Source: Juglans regia
Lineage: Eukaryota; Streptophyta; Magnoliopsida; Fagales; Juglandaceae
Direction: 5' to 3'
Assembly (NCBI RefSeq): GCF_001411555.2
Contig: NC_049915.1
Location: 19,172,640 to 19,236,639, forward strand
DNA: 64,000 bases
The translations under genes and the position numbers were made by a program. Positions 22,441 through 34,451 of the stretch are shown one piece after another (positions within the stretch are counted from its first letter, which is position 1; every line of letters starts with the position of its first letter). The notes under the pieces are model-generated. The model made no database searches. It saw only the letters and a list, made by a program, of their open reading frames with translations, and was not told the origin of the DNA.

Positions 22441-22837
22441 AGTATTATTCTAATTTTTTAAAATTTTGTTATAAAATAAAATAAATAATTTAATTTTAAT
22501 TTAATTTTTTTAATTTTAAAATAATAATAATATTAAAAAATAATATTTTTATTTAAAATCATCTTATAAAATCCAACTCAATCCTGCCTACCTAATAGAC
22601 TAGACAAGACTAGAGCTGGCAGCATTCATTAAATGCCTTCAAGTGAATTTCTTGCTCTTGCATAACAAAGAAGCCAAGTCAACCAAAAGTTGCCATACAA
22701 AGTTGCCACCTGTATAAAAAAAAATAATAATAATAAAAAAAAGTGAACGAAAATTGCCATACAAGTTGCTAAAAAAAGTGCACGTTTTGCGTTACGTGCC
22801 TAAGGGATCGTTATGGTGCACGGAAAGTCGTCGTTAG
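22441..22837. other. AT-rich DNA with a duplicate of the TNL-2 promoter
   Basis: About 22596-22790 matches 24700-24920, the stretch before TNL-2: CTAGACAAGACT, then AGCTGGCAGCATTCATTAAATG, then repeated TTGCCATACAA units. No TNL exon follows this copy, so it is a promoter left without its gene. Confidence 0.6.
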
Positions 22838-22840
22838 TTA

Positions 22841-23017
22841 GGACGGATTTTGTTGAGTTGAGTTGAGTTGAGATAATAAAATATTATTAGAATATTATTA
22901 TTTATTATTATTATTATTTTAAAATTTAAAAAAATTAAATTATTTATTATATTTTATATTAAGATTTAAAAAAATTATAATGATAAGTTGAGATGATCTC
23001 AACTTTCAAACGAAGCC
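22841..23017. mobile_element. Tourist-like MITE C
   Basis: 177 bases between TTA at 22838-22840 and TTA at 23018-23020. It ends CAAACGAAGCC like MITE B, and has the same AATATTATTA and TTTATTATATTTTAT interior. The right-hand TTA is shared with MITE D. Confidence 0.75.
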
Positions 23018-23020
23018 TTA

Positions 23021-23217
23021 GGTTAGGTTTGGGGGTGGGATGAGATATAAAATTTTCATCTCATCTCATCTCATTATTATATATTTTTTAAATTCTTATA
23101 TAAAATATAATAAATAATTTAATTTTTTTAAATCTCAATACAATAATAATACTAAAACATAATATTTTAAACATTAAAATAAAATATAAAATTCTCATCT
23201 CACCCCCGAACCTGCCC
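23021..23217. mobile_element. Tourist-like MITE D
   Basis: 197 bases with clear terminal inverted repeats: GGTTAGGTTTGGGGGTGGGA at the left and TCACCCCCGAACCTGCCC at the right. TTA lies on both sides (23018-23020 and 23218-23220). It directly abuts MITE C, using the same TTA. Confidence 0.8.
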
Positions 23218-23220
23218 TTA

Positions 23221-24699
23221 ATCTTTGAATTAGGATTAAAGAACCCCGGAGAAAATCTCATGCTGCTGGGAATTAGGGCTTCCGGGTATCATCATAATCA
23301 GGTAATTTTTGGAAAGGAGATTTGTCCTGTACGTCCTAGTCTACTGCTTAGGATATTAATACTACTCTGTTTCCTTTCTCTGGTTCGTGTGATGATTTAT
23401 CTTTTAGATGTAGTAGTACCATATTAGTCAGTGCAAAGATTACTGGATTTATGTCTGGGAAATGAAATGTCCCAAACAAAATCCAAATCTTAATTTGAAT
23501 GAAGTGGCTGGTTGCTGCTGTGTTGTATAACTATGCATGTTTTGTTGGTCATGATGTCTTGTTAGTTGTTGTAAATTAGGTGAACACCTATTGATTGGCA
23601 TTAGTTGGAATAACATAAGCAAATGGCAGGAGTTGGAATCCAAAACTATTTACGAGAATTTAGATTGGGAAAAAAAAGAAGAAAGAAAGGGCTGCACTTA
23701 AATAGAGGGATAAACACACCTTACTTTTCATAATATATTACATAATTATATTTTAAAATAAAAAATAATTTATAAAAATAACATCACTTTATAAAAATAA
23801 CCTCTATTTAAAACAAGAAAAATATTTTAGATTTTGAATTTGAGATTCAAAAATTATCTGGAATGGAATATTTTTTTATCAAATGATTAAAAAAATATTT
23901 TTAAATGATGTTAATATTTTAATTATTTTTTAAAATATTTATAATGATTAAAAATATATATATAAAAAATTATACTATTTAAGATATTTTTTAAATGTCA
24001 AATTTGGCACCTGCAGCAGTCCTATTAAAACAATGCATAATGATGTAACACACTGCATCGAAGTGCCAGTTTTCTGATTGAATTTTAAAGATGTCATAAG
24101 ATTCTTACAGAGAGAGACTCTGAGTCTGAAAAGCAGAATATTTCGGGTCAGAGAGGGACTCTGAGTCTGAAAATCAGAAAAAATGTCTTTTTCTTTTCCC
24201 ACTGCTTCAAGAATCCCACCTGATATCTGACAGGTGTACTACCCGTCTGAACGCGAGAATATAAACATCGGTCAATATTTTCAGAGCTCAAACAAACAAA
24301 TTAATGAAAAGACATTCAGAAAACTTATAAGTTACGTATAGATTTAGAAAGTGTTTTATTATTTTATTTTATTATTATAAATTTTTTATAAAATAAAGTT
24401 AATAATTATTTTTTTATAATTTTAATTTAATTTTTTTAAATTTTAAAAAAATAATATTAAAAATAATATTTTAATAATATTTTATTTAATTTTTATTTAA
24501 AATTACCTCATAGAATCTGAATGCCAACTAATGAGAAAATATATTTATAATTATAAATTATATAATCACTGTATAATTATTTTAAAAAAATAAATAAAAT
24601 ATATATCTATATAATAAAAATTACTTTTTTTGTAAATAATTTTTTTTTTAAACGACTAATTGATATTTACGTGCACATAATTATAAGTAAAATTAGGCC
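23221..24699. other. Intergenic DNA before TNL-2
   Basis: No gene is seen. It is AT-rich in the middle. Near 24227-24272 lies about 45 bases (GACAGGTGTACT to GAACGCGAGAATATAAACATCGG) that recurs at about 29436-29480, downstream of TNL-2. Near 24335-24525 is a weak MITE-like stretch (ATAGATTTAGAAAG to AGAATCTGAATGCC). Confidence 0.4.
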
Positions 24700-24986
24700 A
24701 ACTTAATAGACTAGACAAGACTGAAGCTGGCAGCATTCATTAAATGCCTTCAAGTGAATTTCTTGTTCTTGCATATGAAGCCAAGTCAACCAAAGTTGCC
24801 ATACAAAGTTGCCACTTAACATCAAATAATAATAATAATAATAATAATAGAACCAAAATTGCCATACAAAGTTGCCAAAAAACTCCTCATCACGTCAAGT
24901 TGCCATACAAACTTCCCAGTTTAAGTGGAGTTGTTCTCTATATTAAGTAGTAATCAATTAATCATAGATACACAATTACTTCTCTA
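24700..24986 (+). promoter_or_regulatory. TNL-2 promoter with repeated units
   Basis: Contains four copies or near-copies of GTTGCCATACAAA(G/C)TT(G/C)CC between 24795 and 24920, separated by an AAT microsatellite, then the leader ATCATAGATACACAATTACTTC before the start. A partial duplicate of the region lies at 22596-22790. Repeated units upstream of an immune receptor could bind a regulator, but no known box was recognised in them. Confidence 0.4.
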
Positions 24987-25582
24987 ATGGCAATTCAAGG
25001 TGCCTCCTCCTCTTCCTTTTCTCCTATTTTTCATTGGTGGACAAATGATGTATTCTTAAGTTTTAGAGGTGAAGATACTCGTCAAAACTTCACTGCTCAT
25101 CTATATGATGCTTTGCTTCGAAAAAATATAAACACATACATAGATGACAAGCTTCCAAGAGGAGAGAAAATTTCACCTGCACTTCTCAAGGCTATTGAAA
25201 GTTCAAAGATTTCAATTGTTATACTCTCAAAAAATTATGCATCATCCGCATGGTGCTTGGATGAGCTAACGAAGATCCTTGAGTGCAAAAAAAGAAAGCA
25301 ACAAAAGGTTCTACCAGTGTTTTACAATGTAAATCCGACAGAGGTACGACATCAAAGAGAGAATTTTGGAAAAGCATTGACTAAACTTAAAGATAGATTC
25401 AAGCATGAGATGAAGGTGCAGAGGTGGAAAGTAGCCCTTACAGAGGTGGCCAATTTGTCTGGGTTCACTTTAGGAGACAAGTATTTTACTTCTACCCACT
25501 CTTATGCCTTCATTTATAAAACACGATTTGATCATAACACATCTTTATAATACTTGTGTCTGTATGTCGGAGTATATAAATG

Positions 25583-25633
<51 letters not shown>

Positions 25634-28534
25634 TTCTAAATCTAGGAGCTCCTTAGTTCATAAGCCCTTGCAACTTAACTCATTATTCTTTTATTTTATT
25701 TTATTTTTTCCATTTCTAGGAATGAACCTGAAATTATTCAAGAAATTGTTCGAGAGGTTTTAAGGTTTGTAAATGGTAAATATTTAAATGTTGCCAAGCA
25801 TCCCATCGGAATGGAGTCTAGAGTACAACACATCCATAAAAAGCTTCTAAGCGAGGGAGTGAATGCTACACGCATACTAGGGATCTTTGGAACTGGTGGA
25901 GTCGGTAAGACAAGTCTGGCTAAAGCAATCTACAACTCATTAATTGATCAGTTTGAAGATAGTTGCTTTCTTGCAGACGTGAGAGAAACTTCAAAGCGAG
26001 AGCATGGTTTAATTCGATTGCAAGAGACATTTCTTCATAAAATACTCAAAGAAAGAAGTTTGAAAGTTGAAAATATTGATGATGGAATCAATCTCGTAAA
26101 GGAGAATGTTTTTGGCAAACGGGTTCTTTTACTTCTTGATGATGTGGATCAATTGTTCCAAATTGAAAACTTACTTGGAGAATGTGATTGGTTTGGTTTA
26201 GGAAGTATTATCATTATAACAACAAGAGATGAACATTTATTAACTAGTTATAATGTTCATTTACGATATAAGGTTAAGGAATTGGGTCACGACGAAGCTC
26301 TTCGACTGTTTTGTTGGAATGCCTTCAAAAATGAAAAACCTTACCATGATTTTGTAGAACTTGTAGAAGATGTACTGCATTATGCTGGGGGCCTTCCATT
26401 GGCTTTAATGGTGCTAGGCTCCTATCTATGTGGTAGAGACATTCGTTATTGGAGAAGTGCTATAGAAAAGTACAAAAAAATTCCTCATAATGATATTCAA
26501 GAAAGGCTTAGAATAAGTTATGATGGCTTGGATGAAAGTGAGAAGAATATTTTCTTGGACATTGCATGTTTCTTTACAGGAGAGCAAGAAGAATATGTTA
26601 CTAAAATACTTGATGCTTCTGGTTTCTTTCCTGGTATTGGTTTCCAAGTACTAATGGATAAGTCTCTCATAACCATGGAGTCTGGCAGATTAGTCATGCA
26701 TGATCTGCTCAAAGATATGGGTAGAGAAATTGTTCGTCAAGAATCCAAAGAACCCGGTAAACGCACTAGGTTATGGTTTCATGAAGATGTTCGTTATGTA
26801 TTAGAAGAGGCTAAGGTACGTAAGAGTTGCATAAACATATTTCATATTTTGATTGTACAAACGGATTCAGAAATACATATGTACACGCATACATCCATTT
26901 ATTTATATGAGTACATCTACCATACATTTCTCTCATAGTGGGTATTTGGTTTATAAGTAGAAGATAATAAAGAAATAAGTATTTTGCTCAATGCTTACAA
27001 CTAGACAGTTTTTTTTTTTTTAATTTTTTTAATTTTTATATTTTTTTTCAGTATCTTGGTTTTTTCGTTTATGAATAGGTAAAATTGATAGATAAATGTG
27101 AAAGCAAACATTGACATTTTGTGTTTGATCACTTAGTTTGGGACATTCTAAAACTAAAAATCAACATTGATTCCTTTAGACTTTCTTTTCTTTAGAAAGA
27201 AAAAAACTTGCACAAAATATATAAACAAAATTATGATTCTAGAAAGTGGTAAAATATGAAGCACTTTATGCTCTGATTTTGTTGGCATATTATGCATTGT
27301 CTTACTAGGGAACAAACGAAATTCAAGGCATATTGGTAGAGTTGCCGGAACAAGACTTGATAAATTTGAATCCTAAAGCCTTTTTGAAGATGACAAGACT
27401 CAGGATATTTATAAATCGTAACGCACGTTTTTCAAGAAGGCTTAATTATCTCTCAAATGAGTTACGAGTATTAGACTGGCACGCCTATCCTAGTCCATCT
27501 TTCCCGCAAAACTTTCATGGAAAGAAACTCATTGTTTTAAAAATGAGTGAAAGCTTGCTCAAAGAATTGGGAGATGGAGTGAAGGTACAGTTATTTCTTT
27601 CTATAAACTATCTATGTATAGATGTCGTAAACTTTCTACAAGCTAACATATTTGTTTTTTTTTTTTACAGAGCTTTCAGAATTTGAAAGCTATGAGATTC
27701 TCTGAATGTAAATTCCTAACAAAAATTCCCGATGTATCGGGGCTCCAGAGTCTAGAGAGATTGGAAATTATTTCTTGCGCAAACTTAGTTGAGGTACATC
27801 AATCTATTGGGTTCCTTGATAAACTCGTTGGACTGACAATTGCCTTTTCCCCAAATTTTACTAGTTTGCCAAGATCCCTCAAGTTGAGATCTCTAAAAAC
27901 GCTTTGTTTTTCTTATTGCAAAAGGCTGCAAAAATTCCCTGAAATTGAGAGTGAGATGAAATGCTTAAGATCTGTTCAAATTAATGGCACTGCTATAAAA
28001 GAATTGCCTCTATCTATTGGGAATCTCATTGGACTTGAATATTTAGATTTATGTGAGTGCTACAAATTAAGGCATATCCCTAACAGCATTCTTCAGCTGC
28101 AACATCTCAGATATCTCAATCTCGGTTGTTATTCAGACAAAAGAAAATATCGCTTACCCTCCTCCCTTGCAGAATTGATCTCGTCACCTCCTCCAATGAA
28201 TTCAGTGTTTCAAAAATTGCAAAAGTTGAATCTTCACCGAATATCTCTATCAAAAATAGATTTGGTTCTGTTAATTGCCTGCTATTCCGCATTGTTAAAT
28301 TTAGATATATCGGTAATCAATGTCGTTATACTTGCTGAGTGGATCAGAGGATTTGTTCGATTACGGGATCTTACTTTGAATTATTGCAAGCAACTTAAAG
28401 AAATCTCAGAAGTTCCTCCAAATATAGAAGAGGTAGACGCTAGTACTAGATGCATGTCATTGGAGAGTTTTCCTGAAGTATCAAAGAAATTCGAATCCAA
28501 AAAAAGCAGTTTACGTAGGTTAAACTCGATTTAA
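24987..28534 (+). CDS. TNL-2: TIR-NB-LRR receptor lacking C-JID
   Basis: Four exons: 24987-25480, 25720-26815, 27309-27584 and 27671-28534, one frame, 909 residues. The TIR domain has SFRGEDTR and E93 in SAWCLDEL. NB-ARC has GGVGKT, LLLLDDVD, TTRDEHLL, GLPLAL, the FLDIACFF region and MHD. LRRs follow. The frame then closes at TAA 28532, where TNL-1 and TNL-4 continue for about 15 residues to the splice donor. A deletion of roughly 44 bases removed that stretch and the donor, and C-JID sequence survives only as a remnant (28535-28900). All splice sites used are intact, so a truncated receptor could be made. It is closer to TNL-3 than to TNL-1 or TNL-4. Because C-JID aids ligand recognition in known TNLs, its loss may alter or abolish sensing. 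Confidence 0.85.
25577..25631. repeat. AT/GT microsatellite in TNL-2 intron 1
   Basis: A run of AT then GT dinucleotides within the intron between the TIR and NB-ARC exons. The open frame across it (25554-25763) is a by-product of the repeat. Confidence 0.9.
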
Positions 28535-29070
28535 GGTCTGTCAACAGGAAAATCCAGAGGCCCATCCATGTTGTACCCTTATATTTTTGGGAAGCTGAAG
28601 ACTCCAAAAGGCTATGTAAGTGAGGTAAATGTTGATTTGCTCTATTCGGATGAGATTAAAGAATGATTAATTGTAACAATTAATTTGAAAAAATTGTAAT
28701 GATTTGCTTAAAAGTGTTTGTATGTGAGTAATGTTTGGGAAGGAAATGAGATGAGATGAGATAAAATTATTAAAGGAATCGTCGCAAGTGCTGCATGTTG
28801 TTGAGCCCAAACCCTCCCAAGGGCAATCCAGTAAAATTCTTATTAGGATCTGCTATAATGGTGTATATTAGTATTGATCTATGTATACATACGTAAGGCA
28901 TTTCAACGGGCTCAGGTAATTCGGTATCATCATGTCCAGCTCCATACATGATAGGGGAGTTTGATCTGGGTCCGTTCATCAGTTTGCCTTGTGAAAACTT
29001 CAGGTAATTCTTTCTTTCTTCCACGGGATGGAATTTTGGAGAAAGTTGAATATTTGACCATGTCATCTAC
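28535..29070 (+). pseudogene. C-JID remnant of TNL-2
   Basis: The sequence CAACAGGAAAATCC and the following bases match the exon 5 start of TNL-4, and the phrase NVDLLYSDEIKE aligns with NVDLVYSNEIKG of TNL-1. A MITE-like stretch (about 28660-28775, GAGATGAGATGAGATAAAA) then interrupts it, and C-JID resumes at about 28776 (PSQGQ region, then CYNGVY). Many stops are present. The same interruption is found in TNL-3, so it predates the split of these two copies. Confidence 0.75.
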
Positions 29071-29559
29071 AATATCATTTTATTTCTCTCTTTAAAATTG
29101 ACTTTTGAAGATGTATTTGACTCTACAAGTCATGATATAAGAGTGTTTTTCATATGGTGTATAAGTGTGTTTTATAAGATATGTAATGTGGGATGGTGAA
29201 GAGTGGCAGATGAAAAGAATTTTTTAAATTAAAATTATATTTATTGTATTGATGATAATACCATGATCTATTTATATTAAAATTATTTAATAAAAACTTT
29301 AAAAATGATATAGACATTATTTTTAAACTTTTATGCAACTTATATACTATTCGATAAAGTATTATTTTTTGAACTTATGTTGCATCATCCATATATGTAA
29401 TTAATGGAAGTAGTCATCAATACCTAACTAATATCTAACAGGTGCACTATGTGTGTGAACGCGAGAATATGAACATCGGAAAATGATAAAATTACTATAA
29501 AATAACAATTTGTATACAACTATAAGCTGGAAAACAATATTTCAAAACTTTCTTAACAC
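29071..29559. other. AT-rich DNA between TNL-2 and the LINE
   Basis: No gene is seen. Bases near 29436-29480 match about 24227-24272, upstream of TNL-2. Confidence 0.4.
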
Positions 29560-32500
29560 CAAGCGGAGTCTCCGTTCTGGTGATTTCTCCAGGGGTGGTA
29601 AAAATAGTCTACCTCAATGAGGAGAGATTCAGGGGGACAGCTCGATGGGGATCTCGATGGACGAAATCGAGGATCTATGTGGCAATCTGCGACTAAATGA
29701 GGAAGAGGAAACAATAGTTGACTACTATTTTGGTAGCAAAGAGGAAATTCTACAGAAGGGTGCAAGGAGCTTGGTAGGGAAGATTTGTGCAGATTGGGCA
29801 GTAGGGAATGAAATTGTTGCAAATACAATGGAAAAAATTTGGAGGATTAGCAAATGGGCTAGTTTTCTTGAAGTTGGCAAGAACACTTAATCATTTGCAA
29901 ATCATGTAGACAGGCAAAGTGTGCTCGATGGAAAGCCTTGGATTTTTTATAATTTTCTATTTATATTGAAGCCTTTTGAGGGTGATCTTCAACCTGGGAA
30001 GATGAAGTTTAATGTGGAATCCTTTTGGTTGCAGATTTTTAATCTGCTGTTGGGCCATATGACTAAGGACTGGGGAGAGTGTATCAGGTAGTTTGTGGGG
30101 AAAGTTCTTGACGTTGATGTAGACAAGGATGGTATCGGATGGGGGAAGTACTTGAGAGTGTAGGTTGAGTTAAATCTGCAAAAACCTATAGCACGAGATC
30201 AAATAATCATGGCGTAGGAATAGAAGGTTTGGTTGACCTTTAAATATGAGAAACTCCCACAGTTATGCTTTAGTTCTGGGTCGATTTTACACGATGTTGA
30301 TGGGTGCTCTGTGGCTTCTGATATTAATTACCAGAATGCACCACAATTCGACCCTTGGCTTCAGGCTGATGATAATTATAAGTGCAGGCCCTCTTTCTCA
30401 AATACTGTCGTAAGTTTTGAAGGGAAGATAGGAGGAGTGAAGGACCTGAATAATGAGAATTGAGCAAGTGAGGCTGAAGGTTCACTGGGCAGGACTGGTT
30501 TTGGTTGTGGTAGAAGGAATTCGATCAGAGCAATTCTGGTAATTCTACAGAGACTCCCTCAAGGTTGGATGACGAAACTATCAGTGTCCATGAGGGAAAG
30601 GATATCACTGAGATAGCAAAAGGCCCGGATGTGGAGGAAGTGCTTACACGTTCTCAACGAAGTCTGCTGAAATGGATAAGGGTTGCGCCAATTATGGTGG
30701 AAGTATCTTCAAAATAGTAGATAGAAACTGGCTCAAATTCTGTTGAGGGGGAAAAGCCATTAGGGGAAGCTACTTTGAAGGTGGGCTCTAGTGACATGGG
30801 CTAGATAGGAATGGATGTTATCGAGGACTTGGCCCCTAACTCATGTACAGTGGGTATAAGGACAACCTTCGTTCACATACAACTTCATAGGGGTCTACTT
30901 TGATTTTGGTAGTTACTAACTCATGTACAGCTCAACCATTGAAACTTACTAAAAGCAATTCATGGTGGAAACGGAGGGCCAGGGGTCAACACACTGAGGT
31001 ACCAGAACTGCAACGAATGTAGATGAGAGCACTAAGGGGACTGGGTCTAAGAGAGGTAAGCTCTCTTCTTCAACAGTTAATGACGCATATAACTTTGATA
31101 CGGCGTAGGCTGGGGTCCAGCCTCGCCGAGCTCCCTGAAAATCTTCAGTTGGAACTGTTGGGGGCTTGGGAAGCCCCGAACAGTTCAAAGCCTTAGTTTC
31201 TAGCTAAAGGCAAAAGCTCCCAATGTGGTTTTCCTCATGAAAACCAAGTTGAATATTGTTAAGGCTCTAAGTATATGAAGGAGAGTGAATTATGAAAGCT
31301 GTATAGTTGTGGATGCTGTAGGAAGGAGTGGTGGACTAATGGTTATGTGAAAACAAGATATAAACTTGGAATTGGTTAACTTCTCCCAGAGGCATATCAA
31401 TCTAATTGTAAGGCCAACTGAAAACAAACCATGTTGGTTGCTGACCTGTTTGTATGGGCACCCAGGGTCAAGTAAGAGAATGGATGTTTGGCAACTACTA
31501 AAATCCTTTAATCCAAGGAATATAGGGTGGTGCATCATAGGTGACTTTAATGAGGTTCTAGCTCAAGATGAGAAAATAGGAGGTAGAATTTGTTCAAAAT
31601 CTCATATCAATATGTTTAGAGAGGTTCTTCAAGAAGGGGGCTTCTACGATTTGGGGTGGAGTGGATGCAAGTTCACATGGAGCAATAGGCATGAGGATTC
31701 CTCATTTACAAAAGAAAGGTTAGATCGAGCATTGGCTAATAACTTGTGGAGGGAAGAGTTTTATGGTGTTAAAGTTGAAACATTGAGTGCTTTATGTTCA
31801 GATCATCGACCAATTGTTTTAGAATATTCATGCAGTAGTGGCCCAACAGCAAGATTCCAACCTTCTTTTAAATATGAAGCCAACTGTCTAAAGAGGTGGG
31901 GTGTAAGGAGGTCATTAGAGTTGCTTGGCAGAAGGTGGGAGGTTTGCATTCAAGCCAAGGTATGTTACAGCAGAAACTAGAAATATGCAGTAGAGATTTA
32001 AAGACCTATAGCAGGAAGTTTAACAAGAATAGAGAAGCCGCAATCAAACAAAAAGTCGAAGAAATTAAGCAGTTGGAATTGGTTGAATGAGTAGAAAATA
32101 TGTAGGAAATTAAGAGAACTCAAAAGGAGCCAGGAGAGTTACTAGATATAAAGGACCTGAGATGGAAACAACATGTGAAGTCCCATTGGTTAGCTAAAGA
32201 TGATAGAAATACTAAATTCTACCACGCTTGTGTCAATCAAAAAAGGAAGAAAAATATGATTAAGATGGTGGAGGATGGTTCAAGGTAGACTTTTGAGATA
32301 AAAAGGGATATTGCAATTGGTTTTTGGAACCATTTTCACCAGATATTTCAATCTTCTCAGCCTTCCTCTGACTCTCTTCAGGCATGCTTACAAAGGGTGG
32401 AAGAAAAAGTCACTCTTGATATGAGGGAACAACTGGACCGAGCTTTTGTAGAAGAAGAAGTTGTTGTTGCTTTAAGACAAATGTCCCCTTTCAAGTCACC

Positions 32501-34350
32501 AGAGGTAGATGGATATAGTTTAGGTTTTTTCCAAGACCATTGGGATGTGGTTGGGGCAGAGTTGACTAGAGAGGTTTTGAGCTTCCTAAACAATGGCAGT
32601 ATGCCATTAGGTTTGAATCATGCCCTTATTGCTCTGGTCCCAAAGGTCAATTCCTCAAAAATAGTTAATGAATTTCGCCTCATTAGTTTGTGCAATGTAT
32701 GGTACAAGCTTATTTCTAAGGTTTTAGCCAATAGGTTAAAATCAGTTTTGACAAAGAGATTGTCTCTCGGAACCAAAGTGTCTTCATTCTTGGATGTTTG
32801 ATCACTAACAATGTAATGATAGCTTATGAGCTTCTTCATTCAATGCATGCCAGGAAGAACGGCAGAGAAGGGTGCATGTCCATTAAGCTAGATATGTCTA
32901 AAGCTTATGATAGGGTGGAGTGAGGTTTCTTGGAAGCAAAGCTAATTCGAATGGGATTTGGTGGTCATTGGATCAAGTTGCTCATGACTTGTGTCAAGTC
33001 AGTCACCTATTCTGTTGTGGTTAATGGAGAACCAGGAGATGTAATTGTGCCTTCAAGAGGGCTAAGACAAGCAGACCCATTGTCTCCATACTTATTCTTA
33101 CTATTTGCAGAGAGCCTCAACAATTTACTTCAACAAGCTAAAATGAAAGGAATGATTAAAGGGGTGGTTGTTGCTAAGGGAGGCATAAGGATCAACCATC
33201 TCCTTTTTGCTGAAGATTGTGTATTTTTTGCAGGTTTATAGAAGTAGAATGGTTCAATTTAATCCAAAGTTTACATATGTATGAAGATGCTTCTGGTCAG
33301 GTGCTAACAGACAAAAAACTTCAATTCTTTTCAGCATCAACACAAGGGCTTCTATTAAGGAATGTATCCATCAACATGCTGAAGGAGTTATCTGTGATAA
33401 TTACAATAAATACTTAAGTTTACCTACTATTGTGGGAAAATCAAAATATGATACTTTTAAAGGGCTAGACAAAGTTTGGAAGAGGGTCACAAGTTGGAAG
33501 TCAAAGCTTCTATCAACAACAGACAAGGAAGTCTTGATAAAGAGTGTTCTTTAAGCAATACCAGCATACACAATGAGTGTATTCAGACTTCCAAAAGGGT
33601 TACTCATTGAAATTGAGCGGTTGATTGCTAAGTTTTGGTGGAATCATAGTAAAGACAACAAAGGGATACATTGGAAAGGTTGGTCAAAGCTTGGAGTTGT
33701 AAAGAGCATTGGAGGTTTGGGCTTTCGGGATCTCAACTGTTTCAACAGGGTTTTACTGGCAAAACAGGTATGGAGATTCATTCAAGGTCCTTCATCCTTA
33801 ACTGCTTGGGTATTCAAACAAAAATACTTTCCAACAAGTCATGTACTGAAGGCAAAAGCTGGGTATTGCCCCTTAAACATATGGAGGATTTTTTGCTAAG
33901 TTTAGGATTTGGTAAAGAGGGGGGTATGTCTGGCGAGTTGGCAATGGAAAACAAATCAAGATTTGGAAAGATAAATGGATCCCAATTCCATCTACCTTCC
34001 AAATTCAAACACCAATATCCAATTTGGATGCTGATGCTACTGTGGATGAACTTATTGATGAAGATTCTAAGACCTGGAAAAGAGATGTGCTATATTTAGT
34101 ATTTAGAAGGGAGCAAGCAGACTATATTAGAAGAATTCCTATTAGCCTTAAGGGCATGGAGGACAAAGTAATATGGGGTTTAACAGAAAAATGACTATTC
34201 TCAGTTAAATCTGCCTATTTTACTGATTTTGAAATGAAGAACCAATGTATAGGTCAGGCTTCTATATCTTCACATGATACTAAGTGTGGAAGTTGGACTG
34301 TACATGAAGGTAAAACAGCTGTTGTGGAAGGCTCTAAATAACATTTTACC
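29560..34350 (+). mobile_element. LINE, plus strand, broken
   Basis: ORF1 starts near 29646 (DEIEDLCGNLRL), a DUF4283-type start of plant LINE ORF1, and is interrupted by stops from 29888 on. The ORF2 endonuclease is readable from 31366, with the motifs GDFNEV and SDHRPI. Reverse transcriptase follows: LIALVPKV, EFRLISLCN, KLDMSKAYDRVE then a stop at 32923, GLRQADPLSPYLF and HLLFAEDC. The C-terminal region reads GGLGFRDL near 33713. Stops and frameshifts occur throughout. The element stops abruptly at about 34350, at copia sequence in the opposite orientation, so its 3' end and poly-A tail are missing. Confidence 0.88.
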
Positions 34351-34451
34351 CACAAAATAAACTTACTCCCACTAAATTTATGGTATATGCAGTTATCCAC
34401 GATGTTCTCTATAAAACCAAATGAAGTTATAACATCGTGAAATTTCTAATA

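Noticed and set aside
24744..24950. Open frame in the TNL-2 promoter
   Set aside because: Made of an AAT microsatellite and repeated TTGCC units; the duplicate at 22.6 kb does not keep the frame.
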